A DNA stretch of 27,138 nucleotides from JANWHF01 sp036276235 (lineage in GTDB: Bacteria; Planctomycetota; Phycisphaerae; Tepidisphaerales; Tepidisphaeraceae): positions 1-27,138 of the forward strand of contig DATBDZ010000289.1 in assembly GCA_036276235.1 (NCBI GenBank). Reading direction: 5' to 3'. A program made the position numbers and the translations under genes. The notes beneath the pieces were generated by a model. That model had not been told where the DNA came from and made no database searches. It saw only the letters and a program-made list of their open reading frames with translations. Shown here piece by piece: positions 1-8,243 of the stretch (positions are counted from its first letter, which is position 1; every line of letters starts with the position of its first letter).

Positions 1-171
1 CAGCGTGAGAACGGCGAGCTTCCGCGCAATCGCAAAATTCAGGACTTCATCATCGGGAATCTTCTTGTCCGATTGGCCGACATCAGCGGTGGTTATAACG
101 TCATGACCCAAACTGCGGAGCGCTTCGACTGCCGGCAGCGGAAAGTTTTCATTCGCGTAAAATCGAGCCAT
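1..171 (-). CDS. DUF5615 PIN-like toxin, C-terminus outside window
   Basis: The 57 visible codons begin with MARFYANENFPLPAVEAL and continue to IARKLAVLTL, then run off the left edge. The early Asn/Glu pair (YANENF), the LRSLGHDV strand and the DDEVLNFA helix fit the DUF5615 PIN-like family, small predicted nucleases that act as type II toxins. The gene starts 5 bp after the stop of a DUF433 gene, the usual antitoxin-toxin order, so the two are almost certainly co-transcribed. The start is the ATG at 169-171. The acidic residues expected in the second half of the PIN fold are not visible, so an intact active site cannot be confirmed. Confidence 0.8.
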   Translation of the reverse strand, partial: MARFYANENFPLPAVEALRSLGHDVITTADVGQSDKKIPDDEVLNFAIARKLAVLTL

Positions 172-176
172 CGAGG

Positions 177-506
177 TCAATCGTCCTCATTCTCTTTGAT
201 TTGCTGCTCGATTTCCGCGCGATGCGCTCGCGCATAGGCCCAGGCGTTGACCAAGTCCTCGGCTCGCAAAGATGGATAGCTCCCCAATAGCGAGGCTTCG
301 GATACGCCAAGCTGCCGTGCCCGCTCAAGTATCCAGACCGGGATGCGCGTGCGGACAATGCATGGATCTCCACCGCAAACTCCAGGAGTCGATTCGATCC
401 CAGGCCATGCCTCGCCCAGCTCGCGCGCAACCTGTTGCAGAAGGCTCGCCTTGTCCGCGCGAGTCATCTCAGCGAGCAGTTTCTCGGCCTCTTGGAGGGC
501 GCTCAT
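177..506 (-). CDS. DUF433 family antitoxin
   Basis: This 109-residue protein has an N-terminal helical segment (MSALQEAEKLLAEMTRADKA) followed by a DUF433 core: PGVCGGDPCIVRTRIPVW, then a helix-turn-helix-like stretch (SEASLLGSYPSLRAEDLVNAW). DUF433 proteins are DNA-binding antitoxins that neutralise DUF5615 or other PIN-like toxins and often repress their own operon. The toxin gene follows after 5 bp. The family is firm from the GGDP/TRIPVW signature; the antitoxin role comes from family knowledge and gene order. The C-terminus is acidic (KENEDD). Confidence 0.85.
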   Translation of the reverse strand: MSALQEAEKLLAEMTRADKASLLQQVARELGEAWPGIESTPGVCGGDPCIVRTRIPVWILERARQLGVSEASLLGSYPSLRAEDLVNAWAYARAHRAEIEQQIKENEDD

Positions 507-578
507 TATCGGATTTTATCGCTGATATAGCTCCGCCAGCAAGTATCGCTCAGGCAAGGAGTCGTGAGATCGGAAGGA

Positions 579-908
579 TCAATGGCCAAATCGATGCATC
601 AGCACCGCTGCGGCTAGTGCGATTGGCAGGAGAGCCAGATACCCGAATCGGACGAAAGATATGTCGCTGGCATGGGCCGGGTTAGGCCGGCGGATGACAA
701 TGATTGCAACGCCCAGCCAGAACGCGATCGCGGCGGCGCCGAAACATTTGAAGATGTAGCCGCCGTCGAGGACGATCGCGCCGAAAAACAGCAAGAGTCC
801 TTGGATCAACAGCGCATCGCGGGCTGCGCTCCAATGGCGCGGATCGATCAAGGCCGATGGCGCGGTGCTCGGCTCGATCGGGCGTTCGTCGTCAGCAGCA
901 TCGTTCAT
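579..908 (-). CDS. Small integral membrane protein, unknown function
   Basis: The 109-residue product has a charged, Pro-rich N-terminus (about residues 1-30) and then three predicted membrane segments: around 33-50 (ALLIQGLLLFFGAIVL), 55-72 (CFGAAAIAFWLGVAIIVI) and 88-104 (YLALLPIALAAAVLMH). No family was recognised. It lies 27 bp downstream of the 124-residue gene at 936-1310 on the same strand, so it probably belongs to the minus-strand transcript that starts with the zinc-ribbon membrane protein near 3442. A 72-bp gap separates it from the toxin-antitoxin pair. Confidence 0.65.
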   Translation of the reverse strand: MNDAADDERPIEPSTAPSALIDPRHWSAARDALLIQGLLLFFGAIVLDGGYIFKCFGAAAIAFWLGVAIIVIRRPNPAHASDISFVRFGYLALLPIALAAAVLMHRFGH

Positions 909-935
909 ATCAGCACGCCTTGGCGTTCGCCCAAC

Positions 936-1310
936 TCACAGCAGATATCCGCCGCCCAGGTCGGCGGGCGGCACAATCTCCGGGGATGTCTTGATCTTTG
1001 GAAACGCTTTCACCTTTTTTCGCACGACGAAAATGCGGCCGGCGATCATCGCCGCGCGATTGTGGTCGGCGGCGCGGACGTACAACTCCCATTCGCCGCT
1101 CTGCGCGTCATTGGAACGGAAGACCGCAATCTTTTTGCGCTCCAGCGCCTCGGTAATCGCGCCCACGGCGGCATGATCGCTCGAACGCGTAAGGAGCGCG
1201 TCAAATTCGACAGGGATGGGCGCCCGCACGCGCTGGATCGGCTGCGCGGGAACCGGCTGCTCCCGCTCCTGCGGCCCCTTTGCATTGCGATAATTGAGCG
1301 GGTGAGCCAT
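936..1310 (-). CDS. Hypothetical protein with a possible DUF2007-like fold
   Basis: This is a 124-residue soluble protein. I chose the ATG at 1308-1310 because a GACGAGG ribosome-binding site lies just upstream and because sequence further upstream overlaps the gene at 1358-1900. A Pro/Gln-rich N-terminal region is followed by a compact alpha/beta segment (about residues 40-105) with HAAVGAITEALERKKIAVF and an ELYVRAADHNRAAMIAGRI helix. That pattern resembles the DUF2007 'signal transducing' fold, in which a helix precedes a short strand and a V-x-x-x-D-x-x-x-A helix. The resemblance is weak and could be coincidental; the function is unknown. Confidence 0.65.
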   Translation of the reverse strand: MAHPLNYRNAKGPQEREQPVPAQPIQRVRAPIPVEFDALLTRSSDHAAVGAITEALERKKIAVFRSNDAQSGEWELYVRAADHNRAAMIAGRIFVVRKKVKAFPKIKTSPEIVPPADLGGGYLL

Positions 1311-1357
1311 CGCGCGCCTCGTCCCAGATAATATGCATTCTGTCCTGCAAGGGATTT

Positions 1358-1900
1358 CTATGTGTGGGTCGCCAGATAAATTCCAAGGCCGAAAACCGCC
1401 ACAACGACTCCAAGCACGATAAACAGGACAATATTGCGTCGCCGGCGTTCTTTGGCGGCTAGGTCCTGCAGGCGCTGGTCGATCTGTGCCAAGTGTTGGC
1501 CCGCAGTTTCGGCCTGCGCTTGTGAAAGCAATATCTCCAGCGCGGTGGCGATGGTTAGCAGCAGTTCCTGCATGAGCGCCGTCTGCCGCTTTCCGGCGCT
1601 GCGGCTTGCATCGCGGGTGCTCCAGTTCCAACTGCTGGTCCGGGTCGGCGGCGCAATGGATGCCGCCACGTCCACGCGCCCGCGGTCCCAGTCCAGGCGC
1701 ACCTGTTGCGGCCAATCGACGATGCCGCGGCGCGTCAGCTTGTTGAATCCACGTTTGAGCTCAACCGATCGCCAGGCGCTGTCCATTTGAAAGGCGACCT
1801 CGGCATCGGCGGCAAAGCCAAATGCACGGAGAAACTCCGCCGCCGTCCGAAGCGTATCGCCGGATTCAAGCGTGGTCACAAATGAATGTTCGACTACCAA
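1358..1900 (-). CDS. Membrane-anchored protein with C-terminal transmembrane helix
   Basis: This 180-residue protein starts at TTG (1898-1900), supported by a GGGAG Shine-Dalgarno seven bases upstream. The first 100 residues are soluble, with a WPQQVRLDW strand and a Ser/Arg/Trp-rich stretch. A helical, coiled-coil-like segment (about 108-150, ending KERRRRN) then leads into one C-terminal membrane helix (IVLFIVLGVVVAVFGLGIYL), which suggests a tail anchor with the N-domain in the cytoplasm. It lies 18 bp downstream of the CPBP protease-like gene and is probably co-transcribed with it. No known family was recognised. Confidence 0.7.
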   Translation of the reverse strand: MVVEHSFVTTLESGDTLRTAAEFLRAFGFAADAEVAFQMDSAWRSVELKRGFNKLTRRGIVDWPQQVRLDWDRGRVDVAASIAPPTRTSSWNWSTRDASRSAGKRQTALMQELLLTIATALEILLSQAQAETAGQHLAQIDQRLQDLAAKERRRRNIVLFIVLGVVVAVFGLGIYLATHT

Positions 1901-1918
1901 GCGTCAACTCCCGTGCGT

Positions 1919-2812
1919 CTATACCAGAATGTGAAACCGCTCGGAAAGGATACACATCAGATTATGCAGGAAGTGCATCAGCATGCCGGGAAGCAGTGAA
2001 CGGCTTCGATCGCGCAGAACGCCCAGAAGCAGGCCCATAACCAGCAAATGCGGAAACGCGCCAACCGCAAGATGAAGCGTCATGAACAACAAGGCGCTGA
2101 CGAAGATCACCTCGCCGCGGCTCAAGGAGCGGCCCAGCACGCCGAAGATTACGCCGCGAAAGCCGAGTTCCTCAAACACGGCTGGCTGGATGCACGTCAG
2201 CGCGATCACCGCCGGCCATCCGTAGCTGGCATGAAACAGGTTATCGCCAATCGGGATTCTCTGGAGCCCCACAGTGCGGCGCAAGACCTCCAGTGATCCG
2301 CTGGCGAGCAGAAATGTGACAATCGACAAACCTGCCGCCGCGATGAACCATCGCATTGAAACGCGCTGTGTGAGTGCCTTGAAAATGTCTTGTCGGTAGA
2401 CGATCGCCCAGACGGCCACGATGATCGAGTCGACGATCGACAACACAACAAGGATCGATTCTGTCGATGATCCTCCGACACTCGACAAGATGCCGATCAG
2501 GTTCGTGCCCAGCAGCGTGAAATAAAGAGCGATTGCCGGTGCTGGCGAGATTGGAGTCGCCAGTTGCAATTGTAAGCTTTGGGCAGTGGCGTGCCGGGTG
2601 CAGTTGTGGCAATCGCCCCACCCTTCCTGCCAGGCCGCTCCGCAACGATTGCAAAATCGGGAAATGGGAATCGCTGCAACGGCTTGCGCCATTGCCATGA
2701 CCGGCTCCGGATCACCTGCGGTGTTTTGCGCGCTTGCTTGCTCTGTTTCAAAGCCGGGCACGGCGCCCTGGTGCGGCGCATCAGCAGCGGATTTGTCCGG
2801 TTCAGAAATCAA
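1919..2812 (-). CDS. CPBP/CAAX-type intramembrane metalloprotease with N-terminal zinc ribbon
   Basis: This is a polytopic membrane protein of 297 residues, starting at TTG (2810-2812) with a GGAG eight bases upstream; an internal ATG 38 codons later is an alternative. Near residue 55 it has a CNRCG...CHNC zinc ribbon, followed by about seven hydrophobic segments. The three CPBP motifs are present: EELGFR (EExxxR), FMTLH (FxxxH) and HFLHN (HxxxN-like), so the glutamyl intramembrane protease active site looks intact. In bacteria this family often provides bacteriocin immunity or membrane protein processing; the substrate here is unknown. The gene ahead of it (2834-3442) also encodes a zinc-ribbon membrane protein, 21 bp away. 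Confidence 0.87.
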   Translation of the reverse strand: MISEPDKSAADAPHQGAVPGFETEQASAQNTAGDPEPVMAMAQAVAAIPISRFCNRCGAAWQEGWGDCHNCTRHATAQSLQLQLATPISPAPAIALYFTLLGTNLIGILSSVGGSSTESILVVLSIVDSIIVAVWAIVYRQDIFKALTQRVSMRWFIAAAGLSIVTFLLASGSLEVLRRTVGLQRIPIGDNLFHASYGWPAVIALTCIQPAVFEELGFRGVIFGVLGRSLSRGEVIFVSALLFMTLHLAVGAFPHLLVMGLLLGVLRDRSRSLLPGMLMHFLHNLMCILSERFHILV

Positions 2813-2833
2813 CAGCCGTTCTCCACATCCAAC

Positions 2834-3442
2834 CTACATCACTCCTGCGCCGGCGGCTTGTTGTCGCATGAGTTGTCGATGCTTGGCACCAGCTTGAATC
2901 GCCTGGATCAGCACGCCGATGATGATGATCTTGATGATAATCCCGCTGAACGGAGTGGCGGCTGAGGTCGAGTCGGGATTTTTCGACATCGAGATGAACC
3001 AAACGACCAGATCGGCTCCCCAAAGCGTCAGGTAAACCACCAGCCCCACGATTGCCGCCGGAAAGGGACTGCTGCGCGCCCAGATATAGAGCCCCCAAAA
3101 GACGACGGCAATTCCACCGATCACGCCCATCTGCATCGGGATATTGATTTGTGCCGATCGCGGCGCGTTTTGGAGCGCCGCGTAGATGATGACAGTGAAA
3201 ATCGTCTGGACGACCGCAACGGCAAGCAGCGCGCCCGCCGCCTTCTTCGCCTGCTTATGCAGATCATCCCCTTGCAGCTTCTGGCCGGCGGAAGTGGTCG
3301 CAAATTGATTTCCACTGATGATGCGCGGGCCCGCACTGGCGACCGGTAGTGCTTTGCCGCACGAACCGCAAAACGCCGACCCAGCGGCATTCGCGACTCC
3401 GCAATGAGGACATGCAACCGTATTGAGTGAGTTCATCGTCAC
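2834..3442 (-). CDS. Zinc-ribbon integral membrane protein
   Basis: This protein of about 202 residues opens with a double-zinc-knuckle ribbon (ACPHCGVANAAGSAFCGSCG), a short linker, then four predicted membrane helices (about residues 70-92, 105-122, 128-150, 165-185). The start may be GTG at 3440-3442, eight bases from an AAAGGGAG site, or ATG two codons later. It is the first gene of a minus-strand series running to the left edge, with gaps of 21, 18, 47, 27, 72 and 5 bp. The zinc ribbon plus membrane helices recalls other planctomycete proteins of unknown role; no enzymatic motif is seen. Confidence 0.75.
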   Translation of the reverse strand: MTMNSLNTVACPHCGVANAAGSAFCGSCGKALPVASAGPRIISGNQFATTSAGQKLQGDDLHKQAKKAAGALLAVAVVQTIFTVIIYAALQNAPRSAQINIPMQMGVIGGIAVVFWGLYIWARSSPFPAAIVGLVVYLTLWGADLVVWFISMSKNPDSTSAATPFSGIIIKIIIIGVLIQAIQAGAKHRQLMRQQAAGAGVM

Positions 3443-3659
3443 GCGAAGTGCTCCCTTTCTGTAGACGCGACTGTCAGACCCGCCCCGCCCGCAACTGCAG
3501 CGAGGTGGGAAGTCTACCGAACGCGGAACTCAAATTCCATAAATGAATGGCCGCCAATTGCCCCGGCGACGAGTTGGCAGGCTCGGCTATATCTCGCATC
3601 GCACGCCTTGCCCCTTTATGCTAGCAAACCCTTGGGTGTTGCCTTTCTGGGTGCGAAAC

Positions 3660-6506
3660 ATGCATAGGTGGCATATGGGTCAAATCGCGCGAGTGGCAAT
3701 CGTCCTGCTGATTCTGTCGACATGCGAAACGCTCTTGGCGCAGGAGCCGGTGAGCAACGCATTTTCGGCCCGCACTTTTGCCGGCATCGAGCTTCGCAAT
3801 ATTGGCCCGGCGATTTCGCCTGGACGTGTAGCGGATATTGCGGTTGATTCAACCAATCCCAATGTCTGGTACGTCGCCACCGCGTCCAGCGGATTGTGGA
3901 AGACATCCAATCGCGGCCTGAGCTGGCGGCCGGTCTTCGACGCCGGCGGATCATATTCGCTTGGCTGCGTCGCGATCGATCCGAAAGATCACAACGTCAT
4001 CTGGCTTGGCACCGGTGAAAACCAGGCGCTGCGAAGCGTGAGCTTTGGTGATGGTGTCTACAAGAGTACCGACGCCGGCCAAACCTGGACGCGCGTCGGG
4101 CTCGAGAAGTCCGAGCACATTGCCAAGATCTGGATCGATCCGCGCAACTCCGATGTCGTGCTCGTCGCTTCGCAAGGTCCGCTCTGGGCGGCGGGCGGCG
4201 ATCGCGGGCTGTTCAAAACCGCCGACGGGGGCAAAACGTGGACGCCGCTTCTGCAAATCAGCGAGAATACCGGCGTCACCGATCTGCAGGTCGATCCGCG
4301 AAATCCGGATGTGATGTACGCCGCCTCTTATCAGCGCCGGCGAAACGTCGGCGTGTTGATCGGCGGCGGGCCGGAGTCGGCGATCTACAAATCCGAAGAC
4401 GCCGGCGCGAACTGGTCCAAGCTCACCAATGGAATTCCGCAAGTCGATAAGGGGCGCATCGCCCTGGGCATTTCGCCGCAGAAGCCGGATGTGATTTATG
4501 CGCTGATCACCGCGGCACAGGGAAAGAGCGGATTTTTCCGCTCCGAAGATCGCGGACAGAATTGGACGCAGCAGAGCGGCTACAACGTCGTCGATCCGCA
4601 ATATTATGGAAAGCTCTTTCCCGATCCGCACAAGTTTGATCGCGTCTACGCAGTCGATGTGACGATCCACGTCACCGACGACGGCGGCAAGCGAATGACG
4701 CCCGTTGCCTGGCGCGTTCATGTCGATAATCACACGATCAATTTCGACCCCAACGACGCCGACCATTTCCTGGTGGGCAACGACGGCGGCTTGTATGAAA
4801 CTCACGACGGCGGGCAAAGCTTCCGGCACTTTGACAATCTGCCGACGATGCAGTTTTATGGAATCGCGGCGGACGATGCCCTCCCCTTCTACAACGTATA
4901 CGCCGGCGCGCAGGACAATGGCACCGTCGGTGGGCCTTCGCGCACGCTGCTGCGCGCGGGGATTCGCACCGCCGACTGGGGAGTCTTCGGTGGCGCGGAC
5001 GGCATGCAGCCGCGCGCCGATCAGCAGGATTCGGATATCATCTACACGCAGTCGCAGGCAGGCGCGCTGGTTCGTCTGGACAAGCGCACCGGCGCCAGCG
5101 GCGGCGCGCGGCCGCGCGCCGATGGGCAAATTCGCTGGAACTGGAATGCCCCGCTGATCATCAGCCCCCATTCGCACACGCGGCTGTATCACCTGGCTAG
5201 CCGCCTGTTCCGCAGCGACGATCGCGGCGACACATGGACCGCCGTCAGCCCCGATCTGACGCGCCAGCTCGATCGGAATCAGCGCGAAGTGATGGGCCGC
5301 GTCTGGGGGAATGACGCCGTCACCAGGAATCTGTTCACAACCGATTACGGCGTCGGCACGGCGCTGGCGGAATCTGCGGCGCTCGAGGGATTGCTCTACG
5401 TCGGCACGGATGATGGTTTGATCCAGGTTTCCGAAGACGGCGGCAAGAATTGGAGCAAGACCGAGCAATTCGCCGGCGTTCCGGAATTGACGCTCGTCTC
5501 CTGCATTTGCGCGTCGAGCCACGATGCGAACGTCGCCTATGCCGCGTTCAACAACTATCAGCGCGGCGATTTCAGAGCGTATCTGATGCGTACGGCCGAT
5601 CGCGGCAAAACCTGGACATCGATCGCTGGCAATCTCCCTGAGCGGCACTTTGTGTGGTCGATCGTCGAAGATAGCGTGAACAAGGATTTGCTTTTCGCCG
5701 GCACGGAGTTTGGCCTCTTCTTTACAATCGACGGCGGCAAGCAATGGGCGAAGCTTACCGGCGGAGTACCCGCCGCGACGGCATTTCGCGATCTGTGCAT
5801 TCAGCCGCGGCAGAACGATCTGGTTTGCGCAACCTTCGGCCGTGGCGTGTTCATTCTCGATGACATCACGTTTCTCAGAAATCTCACGCCACAGATGCTC
5901 GGCGGCGATGGGATGCTGCTGGCGGCGCGCAAGGCGCCGCTGTTTTACGAGAGCGGCTATTCCCGCCCCGGTGCGGCGGAGTACGCCGCCCCCAATCCGC
6001 CGTTTGGCGCGATTCTCACGTATTACTTGCGCGAGGGTTCGATGACGAGTGATGCGACCTACGCGATTCGCATTACGGAGCCGGATGGCAAGGAAGTGCG
6101 AAATCTGCAATTGACGACGGCCCCCGGATTTCATCGCATCGCCTGGGATTTGCGCGGGGCCGCGCCGGCCGGGCGGGGCAACGCTCAACTCCAGGAAGAG
6201 CGCGAGCCGGCAAACGCCCAAGAGCGCGCCGAGCGCGAGGCCGAAGAAGCCGAGGAGCGGGCCGAGCAGGAGCAAGCCGCCGACGCCGAGCAGGAGCTTC
6301 AGCAACAGCAACCCGGCCGCGGCGCGCGGGGCGGGCGAGGCGCCCGCGGTGGCTTCGGTCGTGGCGGCGGCGCGGGGCCGCTGGTTAAACCGGGAACTTT
6401 TAAAGCCGTTCTGACAAAAACCGTGAACGGGCAAACAACGCAACTTGGCGATCCTCAAACGATCGAAGTTGTTCCATTGGATATGGGGAGTCCCAAACCA
6501 AAGTAA
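3660..6506 (+). CDS. Secreted BNR/Asp-box beta-propeller protein (VPS10/sialidase-like)
   Basis: The product is about 948 residues, with a signal peptide (VAIVLLILSTCETLLAQ) and at least ten Asp-box repeats of the form S/T-x-D-x-G-x-x-W, for example STDAGQTW, TADGGKTW, SEDAGANW, SEDRGQNW, SDDRGDTW, SEDGGKNW and TADRGKTW. These build two adjacent beta-propellers, as in VPS10-like and exo-sialidase-like proteins, and FGRGVFILDD closes the second. A beta-sandwich-like segment follows (YAIRITEPDGKEVR), then an E/A/Q-rich tract and an RGG-rich tract near the C-terminus. Hydrolase annotations are common for this family, but no catalytic residues can be assigned. The start could be 3660, 3675 or an upstream ATG; I chose the one just ahead of the signal peptide. 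Confidence 0.88.
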   Translation: MHRWHMGQIARVAIVLLILSTCETLLAQEPVSNAFSARTFAGIELRNIGPAISPGRVADIAVDSTNPNVWYVATASSGLWKTSNRGLSWRPVFDAGGSYSLGCVAIDPKDHNVIWLGTGENQALRSVSFGDGVYKSTDAGQTWTRVGLEKSEHIAKIWIDPRNSDVVLVASQGPLWAAGGDRGLFKTADGGKTWTPLLQISENTGVTDLQVDPRNPDVMYAASYQRRRNVGVLIGGGPESAIYKSEDAGANWSKLTNGIPQVDKGRIALGISPQKPDVIYALITAAQGKSGFFRSEDRGQNWTQQSGYNVVDPQYYGKLFPDPHKFDRVYAVDVTIHVTDDGGKRMTPVAWRVHVDNHTINFDPNDADHFLVGNDGGLYETHDGGQSFRHFDNLPTMQFYGIAADDALPFYNVYAGAQDNGTVGGPSRTLLRAGIRTADWGVFGGADGMQPRADQQDSDIIYTQSQAGALVRLDKRTGASGGARPRADGQIRWNWNAPLIISPHSHTRLYHLASRLFRSDDRGDTWTAVSPDLTRQLDRNQREVMGRVWGNDAVTRNLFTTDYGVGTALAESAALEGLLYVGTDDGLIQVSEDGGKNWSKTEQFAGVPELTLVSCICASSHDANVAYAAFNNYQRGDFRAYLMRTADRGKTWTSIAGNLPERHFVWSIVEDSVNKDLLFAGTEFGLFFTIDGGKQWAKLTGGVPAATAFRDLCIQPRQNDLVCATFGRGVFILDDITFLRNLTPQMLGGDGMLLAARKAPLFYESGYSRPGAAEYAAPNPPFGAILTYYLREGSMTSDATYAIRITEPDGKEVRNLQLTTAPGFHRIAWDLRGAAPAGRGNAQLQEEREPANAQERAEREAEEAEERAEQEQAADAEQELQQQQPGRGARGGRGARGGFGRGGGAGPLVKPGTFKAVLTKTVNGQTTQLGDPQTIEVVPLDMGSPKPK

Positions 6507-6512
6507 TGCGAG

Positions 6513-6557
6513 AATGTCCCCAGCGGGTGGCGGTTCCCCTCCTTGGCGCGCAACCGG
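6513..6557 (+). promoter_or_regulatory. Leader block shared with the Gly-rich protein gene (copy A)
   Basis: This segment ahead of the apbE-like gene matches 8939-8983 ahead of the Gly-rich protein gene. Shared pieces in order are CCCCAGCG, GGCGGTT, CC and TTGGCGCGCAACC. The 11-mer TTGGCGCGCAA (6543-6553) ends 52 bp before the ATG; in the second copy the distance is 53 bp. The 11-mer is a short inverted repeat, TTG-N5-CAA. Both copies lie in the same orientation and position relative to their genes, which suggests a shared operator, promoter or leader RNA. No clear -10/-35 pair could be assigned. Confidence 0.45.
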
Positions 6558-6605
6558 CACTTTAGGTAGCTCAAAGTCTGTCTATAGGGCCGAACGAACA
6601 CCGAA

Positions 6606-8237
6606 ATGAAGCGACGAAGTATGCGAAAGAACGATCGCGATAGATTCGCCCGCCGCCTTTTGGCCGGCGCCGCCGCCGTGGGGTTGGCGGGTATCAGCGT
6701 TGCACCGGTTGCTTCATATGCGGCCGTGCCACATCCGGTGCTCGTCGCCGATCAAGTGGCTGGTCAATACTCCTTTGGCTTCGAAGGCGTTCTGGGGACC
6801 TCGATGGATCTGGTGGTGGACGCGGCTAGCGATCGGCAGGCGATTGAATGCCGCCGCGCCGTCCTTGGCGAGATAGATCGCCTTGCGGCGATCTTCAGCA
6901 CGTACGATCCTACAAGTGAGATCAGCCGCTTAATGAGCGGTGCCCTGCATTTTCCCTCCTCCGGTACCCCGAGGGAGTGCCGGGGTGGGGGTTTTCTGTC
7001 TGGCGCAACCCTGCAGAAAGCCCCCACCCTAACCCTCCCCCGGAGTACCGGAGGAGGGAACCGGACGGGCACCTTTTCCGGTTCGAAAGACCTTTGCGAC
7101 CTCTTTGACCGTCACGCCTTCTGGAAAGACCGCACCGACGGTGCCCTTGATCTGAACGTGGCCGGCGTCAAGGAACTTTGGCGCATTGCCGCCCTGCAAA
7201 ATCGTTTGCCGAATGAATCTGATCTGCATGCCGCGTACGCTCGGCCGCGCGCGTGGAATGTCGATGCGCTGGGCAAGGCGCTGATCATCGATCGCGCCGT
7301 CGCGGTCGCACGCAACATCATCCCCTCGGGCCTTCTCAACATTGGTGGCGATATCCGCGCGTGGGGCCAGCGCGATTGGCCGATCGGAGTGGTTGATCCG
7401 AGCAGACCCGCCGAAAACGCGACCCCGATTGCGATCTTCAATTTACGCGATGCCGCGGTGGCCACGAGCGGCAGCTACGCTCGCTTCTTCACGATCAACG
7501 GCAAGCGATATTCGCATCTTCTGGATCCGCGCACGCTTTCGCCGATTGACGATCCTTCACGAAGCGCGACGGTCGTTGCAAATGATTGCGTGACGGCCAA
7601 CGCGATTTCAACGGCCTCCTGCGTACTCGGGCGCGAGGCGGCCGCCGATCTGGCCAATGATTTCGCATCGGGCCATCTTTTCATTGACGACAGCGGCGCT
7701 AGCACGACCGGCACGCTTCGCGCGCCCCCTGCCCAAGTCGTGTGCAGTCCAGCAGCAACAGAGGATGCCGCCGCGAGCAAATGGCCCACCGGGTTTCAGG
7801 TCAACATCGGCGTTTCGCTCAAAACCATCAGCGGTGGCCGCGGCGGAGCGAAGCGGCCGTATGTTGCCATCTGGATCGAAGATGAGAATGACAAGCTCGT
7901 TCGCAATCTCACCATCTGGGGCGATCGCGATAAATACATCCCCGAGCTTTCCGCCTGGTGGAAGGCAAACAACGGCAGCGAACGGCGTATTCGATCGCTC
8001 ACCAGCGCCACCCGCCCGCCCGGTAAGTACAACGTCGTCTGGAATGGGCGCGATGATGAAGGGCGGCCGGTGCCGCAGGGGGAATATCATGTCTATGTCG
8101 AGATCAACCGCGAGCACGGACGGCATGTGCGCGAATGGGCGTCGATCGTCTGCCAGGATGGGCCCCAGTCAGCGACTATCGCGGTGACTGCCGAATCCGA
8201 CGAATCGAAAATCGAGTACGGCCCCGGCAAGAAATAG
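6606..8237 (+). CDS. ApbE-type FAD:protein FMN transferase fused to DUF2271
   Basis: This 543-residue exported protein begins with an Arg-rich leader and hydrophobic stretch (FARRLLAGAAAVGLAG), possibly a Tat signal. The ApbE domain spans about residues 48-375: EISRLMSG, then LNIGGDIRAWG near 244, HLLDPRTLSP near 304 and TANAISTASCVLG, all typical of enzymes that transfer FMN from FAD to a Thr on extracytoplasmic redox proteins. Residues 397-525 form a DUF2271 domain, with the FlgD-like strand pair YNVVWNGRDDEGRPVPQGEY. Residues 117-151 are encoded by an in-frame palindromic repeat and look foreign to the family. The PepSY-type gene follows after 6 bp. The start may be 6606 or 6621. Confidence 0.87.
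   Translation: MKRRSMRKNDRDRFARRLLAGAAAVGLAGISVAPVASYAAVPHPVLVADQVAGQYSFGFEGVLGTSMDLVVDAASDRQAIECRRAVLGEIDRLAAIFSTYDPTSEISRLMSGALHFPSSGTPRECRGGGFLSGATLQKAPTLTLPRSTGGGNRTGTFSGSKDLCDLFDRHAFWKDRTDGALDLNVAGVKELWRIAALQNRLPNESDLHAAYARPRAWNVDALGKALIIDRAVAVARNIIPSGLLNIGGDIRAWGQRDWPIGVVDPSRPAENATPIAIFNLRDAAVATSGSYARFFTINGKRYSHLLDPRTLSPIDDPSRSATVVANDCVTANAISTASCVLGREAAADLANDFASGHLFIDDSGASTTGTLRAPPAQVVCSPAATEDAAASKWPTGFQVNIGVSLKTISGGRGGAKRPYVAIWIEDENDKLVRNLTIWGDRDKYIPELSAWWKANNGSERRIRSLTSATRPPGKYNVVWNGRDDEGRPVPQGEYHVYVEINREHGRHVREWASIVCQDGPQSATIAVTAESDESKIEYGPGKK
6954..7058. repeat. 105-bp palindromic repeat inserted in frame in the apbE-like gene
   Basis: Two 38-nt arms (6954-6991 and 7021-7058) are inverted copies with a small number of mismatches and flank a 29-nt centre. 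The outer 14 bases of each arm (CCCTCCTCCGGTAC) pair perfectly. The element is exactly 35 codons long and has no stop in the host frame, so it is translated, as PSSGTPRECRGGG...APTLTLPRSTGGG. The host domain resumes directly afterwards with SGSKDLCDLFDRH. No convincing target-site duplication was found; TTTTCC occurs on both sides but in different reading phases. Confidence 0.85.
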
Positions 8238-8243
8238 ACATCC

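Noticed and set aside
1311..1715. Upstream extension of the 936-1310 gene
   Set aside because: It overlaps the gene at 1358-1900 in another frame, has no domain content, and a good ribosome-binding site supports the internal ATG.
3951..6560. Long open frame (869 codons) on the minus strand opposite the BNR protein gene
   Set aside because: It mirrors the codon structure of the clearly real plus-strand propeller gene in GC-rich DNA, has no domain pattern and no ribosome-binding site.
6947..7079. Target-site duplication around the apbE insert (TTTTCC on both sides)
   Set aside because: The two copies lie in different reading phases, so removing one unit would shift the frame; the match is probably chance.
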